Shown: positions 60,115 through 64,000 of the stretch, piece by piece
How positions within the stretch are numbered: position 1 is the stretch's first letter
How the letters are laid out: every line of letters starts with the position of its first letter
NCBI RefSeq assembly: GCF_003590095.1
Contig: NC_039488.1
Coordinates: 8,556,001 to 8,620,000, forward strand
Direction of reading: 5' to 3'
DNA length: 64,000 nt
Origin: Trichoplusia ni
Lineage: Eukaryota > Arthropoda > Insecta > Lepidoptera > Noctuidae
The notes under the pieces: model-generated
Told to the model about the DNA's origin: nothing
Databases searched by the model: none
The model's input: only the letters and a program-made list of their open reading frames with translations
Program-made: the position numbers and the translations under genes

Positions 60115-61973
60115 TCATCTGATGGTGTGCGTGGGGTTGTAGGGCGGCGGCGGCGTCTTGGGGACCTGCGCGCGGTGCACGGGCGCGACGGTGTCGGGCT
60201 GGCCCGGGATGACGGCGGCCTCGGTGAGGTGCAGCTCGTGGCGCGCGCTGCTGGTGGCCGGCAGCAGCCGCGCGGGGTTCAGCTTGATGGCGTCGTCGTA
60301 GGTCGGCGGGGCTCCCGCCACCGTGTCATAGTCTGGCGGCTTCTGCTGCATTGTCTCCTCATCCGGCATCGAGATTACATGGATGGGATCGTCAATCTGG
60401 AAATGAGAAAACACATGGTTTTATTACAAGTCCTTCAGAAGATACAAAGCGACTTTTATAAGGGCCTCAAATTCAATTACACAACTTGGTTAAGGAATCT
60501 GTCATTTTAAGCAGTAAGATATCAAAACTCACTTGATGTGTGTCAGGCGATGCGCGGTCCGTCTGCGGCTGCCTCGCGGGCGACTGCAGCCAGCAACACA
60601 TGGCTGCGCAGATGAGCAGCGCTCCTGCGACGATGCAGGCCACGCCCACGTAGCGCACGGGCTCTGCGTAGTCTTCCGCCAGGCCCAGCCAGTTGATCAG
60701 CGCGCCGGCGCACAGCAGCACCATGCCATATCTGTACGGCCTCTGTGACTGTCTGCCTTCGTCTAGGGACATGCCTGCAAACAACAAAAACACAACAATA
60801 AGTAAGCTGCCAGTATGCTTTGTTTTTACTTTTAACTACTTTCGCTTTGTTTCGTTTTGACATTTTGTTAGTCATTCGAAAAGTATACTGTCGCCCGGAA
60901 GCTAAAGCTGCTAATTCATCATAACGTGGAAAGTATCCCATGTAGTTTTCTGGGCCAATGACACGGTAATAACGGGACTCTATATTCACGAACCGGTGAT
61001 CAAAACGAAAGTTGGGAAAGTTTACAATTAGATGTCACGAACGATGGATTGTTCTATAGAATAAATGTAGGGTCGAAGATGCGTAATTATGGAGAGGTCA
61101 TGAAAACAATAGCTTTTCCCGAGGAGACGGAGGAATACTTTATAGAGATAATTCAGAGGTGGTCGGGCGTCGATGATCGAGGTTAGCGGCGAAGACAATG
61201 GTCTCTCGGGACAAGTGGGTCAAGTTCGCGACGTGCGGTGAAGTGGCGCCGGCTGGTCACGCGTGCCCCGCATTCCGCCGCGCACAGTAAGAAGATCGCG
61301 ATATCACTCAATTAACACATTGTTGGCCAAATGTTTTAACGAAATAAACTACGCCGAAATCAGACTACATTGTGTAGACTGATACGTAACACCAAGTACA
61401 ATGGAAAACCTGAAATGATATGAGTATTCCCTACATGTAAAGTGCATTTAACAATTGACACAGAATTTTATGTTTTTTTACTACAAGATAGTGAATACTG
61501 CAGCCATTTTATCAGTAATCGTTTGCTAATCGTGTATGCTATTGTATTGGAGAATGTGTTGCAGTCGTGCAAACTGCACACGATAACACTGATTGCTATA
61601 TGTTATTGCGTTCTCAATTATCAATACCCTAACGCGGTGTAACATTTGGTTGAATATGCTCGATTGAATTATGTCTTAAAACTGCACTTGACATTGACAA
61701 ATCTGAATATTTAATTAATTCTTGGTTAAAAAATGTAGGAGTAAGTGAATTGAGTAATTTCAGTGGTATAAATATATTGGATAATTGGTGAGGCTATCGT
61801 TTAAGAGGGTCAAATCTGGTGGACACTTTAGTTTCATGATTGAAATAATTGAAGCAAGTAGGCCACCAACTATTTCTTAATCGAAGAGGAACAAGTTCAT
61901 GGAGTAACTCACACACTACTGTTTGTCCTCTCGTATCATACGGGTAAATTGTTTCTGTAGTCCACGCAAACAT
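60115..61973 (-). CDS. Uncharacterised two-pass membrane protein with three PPxY motifs
   Basis: Three coding exons on the minus strand: 61973-61913, 60774-60533 and 60396-60115. They total 585 nt and 194 aa, with phases 1 and 0 matching across GTGAGT donors and cag acceptors. Two hydrophobic segments lie at about 37-53 and 62-83, joined by a short acidic loop (GLAEDYAEP). The second ends in Cys/Trp-rich CCWL. The last 110 residues are a soluble Pro-rich tail with PPDY (121-124), PPTY (131-134) and PPPY (184-187). Such motifs bind WW domains, as in Nedd4-family ubiquitin ligases and Yorkie. Both ends are predicted cytosolic. The first exon is less certain: it was chosen because its phase and donor fit, and Met22 in exon 2 would serve if another 5' exon is used. 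I do not recognise the family name. GC-rich third positions in exons 2-3 support coding. Confidence 0.75.
60775..61912. other. Intron 1 of the PPxY gene, with a GC-rich patch
   Basis: 1.14 kb. At about 61165-61300 it is GC- and CpG-rich, with a minus-strand TATAAAG (plus-strand ctttata at 61138-61144) just downstream. This may be an internal promoter giving a Met22-start form. A minus-strand open frame of about 60 codons (about 60840-61030) has no recognised similarity. Confidence 0.5.
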
Positions 61974-64000
61974 GGTCGTTATCACTAATATGTTTAAAAC
62001 ACAAAACCCAAAACACTCCACCAATAACACTTATTTAATTAAACAGAAAAAAACTTCACAAAATATTTGCAAAGGTATTCTTCATCTCGCTAATAAGATT
62101 TAACTGAATCAATAGCTCTATCTTATCGGTCGCTCTGATCATGCCATCTTGAGATAAGAGGTCAAGATTATACCTTGGAAAATTCTTGACAGTGAAAAAT
62201 TTGGACAGACTTTATTATAGACACAAAGTCAACCCAGTTATGGGTTGTGAAACAGAAACGTGTGTGATGTACCTTCAGACTTTGTATTGAGGATAACTGT
62301 TACTGCAAGGTTGTACCTTGAAATGGGTTCCGATTATGATAATGATTTGAGGGTTTAATGTGACGGGCCAGTGCAGTTCGGCCACACTCGTAAGCGGTCT
62401 TTTCGCCCACTCGTTTACAATAAGGCTTCGCGCCGAGGTGGCGGTCGCGCCGGATTCGATAAACCGATAATATTAGTTAAATGGATTAAACCTACACAAC
62501 AGCTAAAGCCTGAACTGTGTTCTATATTCTTTTGTTATTGTTAATTCTAACACATGGTGTTGTTAACTTACTATAGAAGTATTTGTGCGAAGCGGTGGCT
62601 AAATGCAGTGTGAACTTGTATGTTTATCATTTCGCTGTATTTATGAGAGCCTTGTTATGTAGACGGACACTCTTTAAACATCGATAGTCCTTGGTTATCT
62701 TATCAATAATACCTACTGGTACTTATGTTTTGTGTTACGTCTCTAATACAACGACAATTACATATATCGAAGGAATTGAATAAACAACAACAATGATAAA
62801 ACTCTAGGTGAATATTCACGTATTTATTTAACGTACCAAACCTGTATAATTTATCAATAGATAGGTAAATTCACGGACTCATTAGACGAAACCACAATTA
62901 ACGGTTATCTATTGGTGTTTAATGATCCGTTCAAGAAGTAATTATTTTCCTATCCAATGTCCCTACTAAGACAGTCATGGCTCTACATTTAACTTAAAAA
63001 AGGTTTTCAAACAATTTTAGTAAGTGTCTAGTCTAGGCAGTTATGAATTAAAATTATTCAATTCATTAATTAAGTCGTCGTATTATCCTAGACAGTCAGA
63101 CAGACAGTCGGACTGACTTTATTACTGTAGCAGATAAAATATTTGCAACACAATATTTATTTTTATTTCACCAATCCATCTGTGTCATGATAAACTGGTA
63201 ATCGTCATTCGAATAATTTTAAAGCCTTTGTTGATCTATTGCGTCATTACACATTAACAACACAGGTACATTTATAATGGACAGTTCCGTTTTTGTAGTA
63301 CAAATTAGACGTGCTTATCCAATTATTATGAGCCTTTAAATATCTTAAAATAGTAGTTGCTATTAAAAGGCAGACATTTCCAAACATTTTAGAAAGCAGA
63401 CACAAGCATGACCTTAAGAACTGTTCTTATTAAAAGTAAAACCTGTTTATTAACATTTATTTAATTACAAATCATTAGCATTGTTCGAGAAATATTTGAT
63501 GTCTTGATGGATGAGATGTGACGTCACAAGTGCAACTTAGACGAAGTATTATGTAATACTTGTCAGTTTTGACCCTTAGTTATGCTGACAAGGTTTCCAG
63601 TCACAGTACAATGTGCACATAAAGATATTGTCAGCAAAAAACTGAGTTGATAATGTTTTTAATTCCCACGGCAGTCAACAATGACACAGTTATCGATCAT
63701 TAGATTGCTTCGGAAAGCGCTTGGTCATCTATTATATTATAGCTACTTGCAAATTGCTTACGTGAAAAGTATGGCTTTGATTCTGATCTATTTCTTAGAA
63801 CGCATTGTGAATGTAGACGATTATTAATCGCCAAGTTAATTTGATTTTTTTTTGTTCAGCTTAGCTTTGGCCGGATTTATTTTACGCCTACTTTATAAAC
63901 GCCTGCTTTATAAAAAGCAGGTTTTATTTTACGCCTACGCTGTGACGTTGTTAAAAATAAATACATAGTTGTCAATAATTTAACGTGGGAATATATTAAG
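61974..64000. other. Upstream region of the PPxY gene and right edge of the window
   Basis: AT-rich except for a GC-richer stretch at about 62360-62460, a candidate distal promoter. No gene was recognised. The last 140 bases hold short repeated words. Confidence 0.6.
63877..63945. repeat. Small direct and inverted repeats at the window edge
   Basis: tttattttacgcctac occurs twice (about 63877 and 63924). Between the copies, cctgctttataaaaagcagg forms a hairpin. It could be one end of a mobile element continuing past the window. Confidence 0.45.

Noticed and set aside
60543..60989. 148-codon minus-strand frame over exon 2 of the PPxY gene
   Set aside because: Its right half is the exon read in the wrong frame. 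Its left half (about 60840-60989) has no recognised similarity, starts at GTG and has no good donor to join exon 2 in frame.
1..64000. CRISPR arrays, bacterial operons, rRNA genes
   Set aside because: No regularly spaced repeats, no prokaryotic gene layout and no rRNA-like stretch. The window is plainly insect nuclear DNA.

Overview
This 64 kb window is animal nuclear DNA: AT-rich, with spliced genes using GT-AG introns, AATAAA polyadenylation signals and one exact 1,000-N scaffold gap (245-1244). Three things point to a moth or butterfly (Lepidoptera): the insect-like protein sequences, a tRNA-headed SINE, and short Helitron-type repeats ending in a GC-rich block plus CTAGT. The order is inferred from these signs; no database search was possible.

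Layout, left to right. (1) 1249-5646: a Ty1/copia LTR retrotransposon with nearly identical LTRs but four frame breaks in its first third. (2) 7967-17607, minus: PPTC7, a mitochondrial PP2C-type phosphatase in five coding exons, with introns full of repeats. (3) 19177-21966, plus: AP-2 complex subunit alpha, a single uninterrupted 929-codon reading frame. (4) 24566-27314, minus: INO80E, a chromatin-remodelling subunit in five coding exons, with a LINE fragment in one intron. (5) 28633-51092, plus: clu (clueless/CLUH), 24 coding exons, about 1,635 aa, with a 9.1 kb first intron. (6) 53644-56643, minus: calypso/BAP1, a histone H2A deubiquitinase in eight coding exons. (7) 60115-61973, minus: an unnamed 194-aa protein with two membrane segments and three PPxY motifs. 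The last 2 kb hold upstream sequence and repeats.

Orientation alternates, so there are two head-to-head pairs (PPTC7/AP-2alpha and INO80E/clu) and two tail-to-tail pairs (AP-2alpha/INO80E and clu/calypso). In both tail-to-tail pairs the opposed polyadenylation signals lie only about 20-30 bp apart, so the mRNA 3' ends probably touch or overlap. PPTC7 and clu both act on mitochondria, and INO80E and calypso both act on chromatin. The genes are otherwise ordinary housekeeping genes, and nothing shows that they work as a unit.

Exon borders were placed by hand from splice sites, reading phase and recalled family similarity. For every gene the exon phases close perfectly. No operon, CRISPR array, functional tRNA/rRNA gene or clearly new molecular system was found. 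The least understood coding gene is the PPxY membrane protein; the most curious gene structure is the intronless AP-2alpha.
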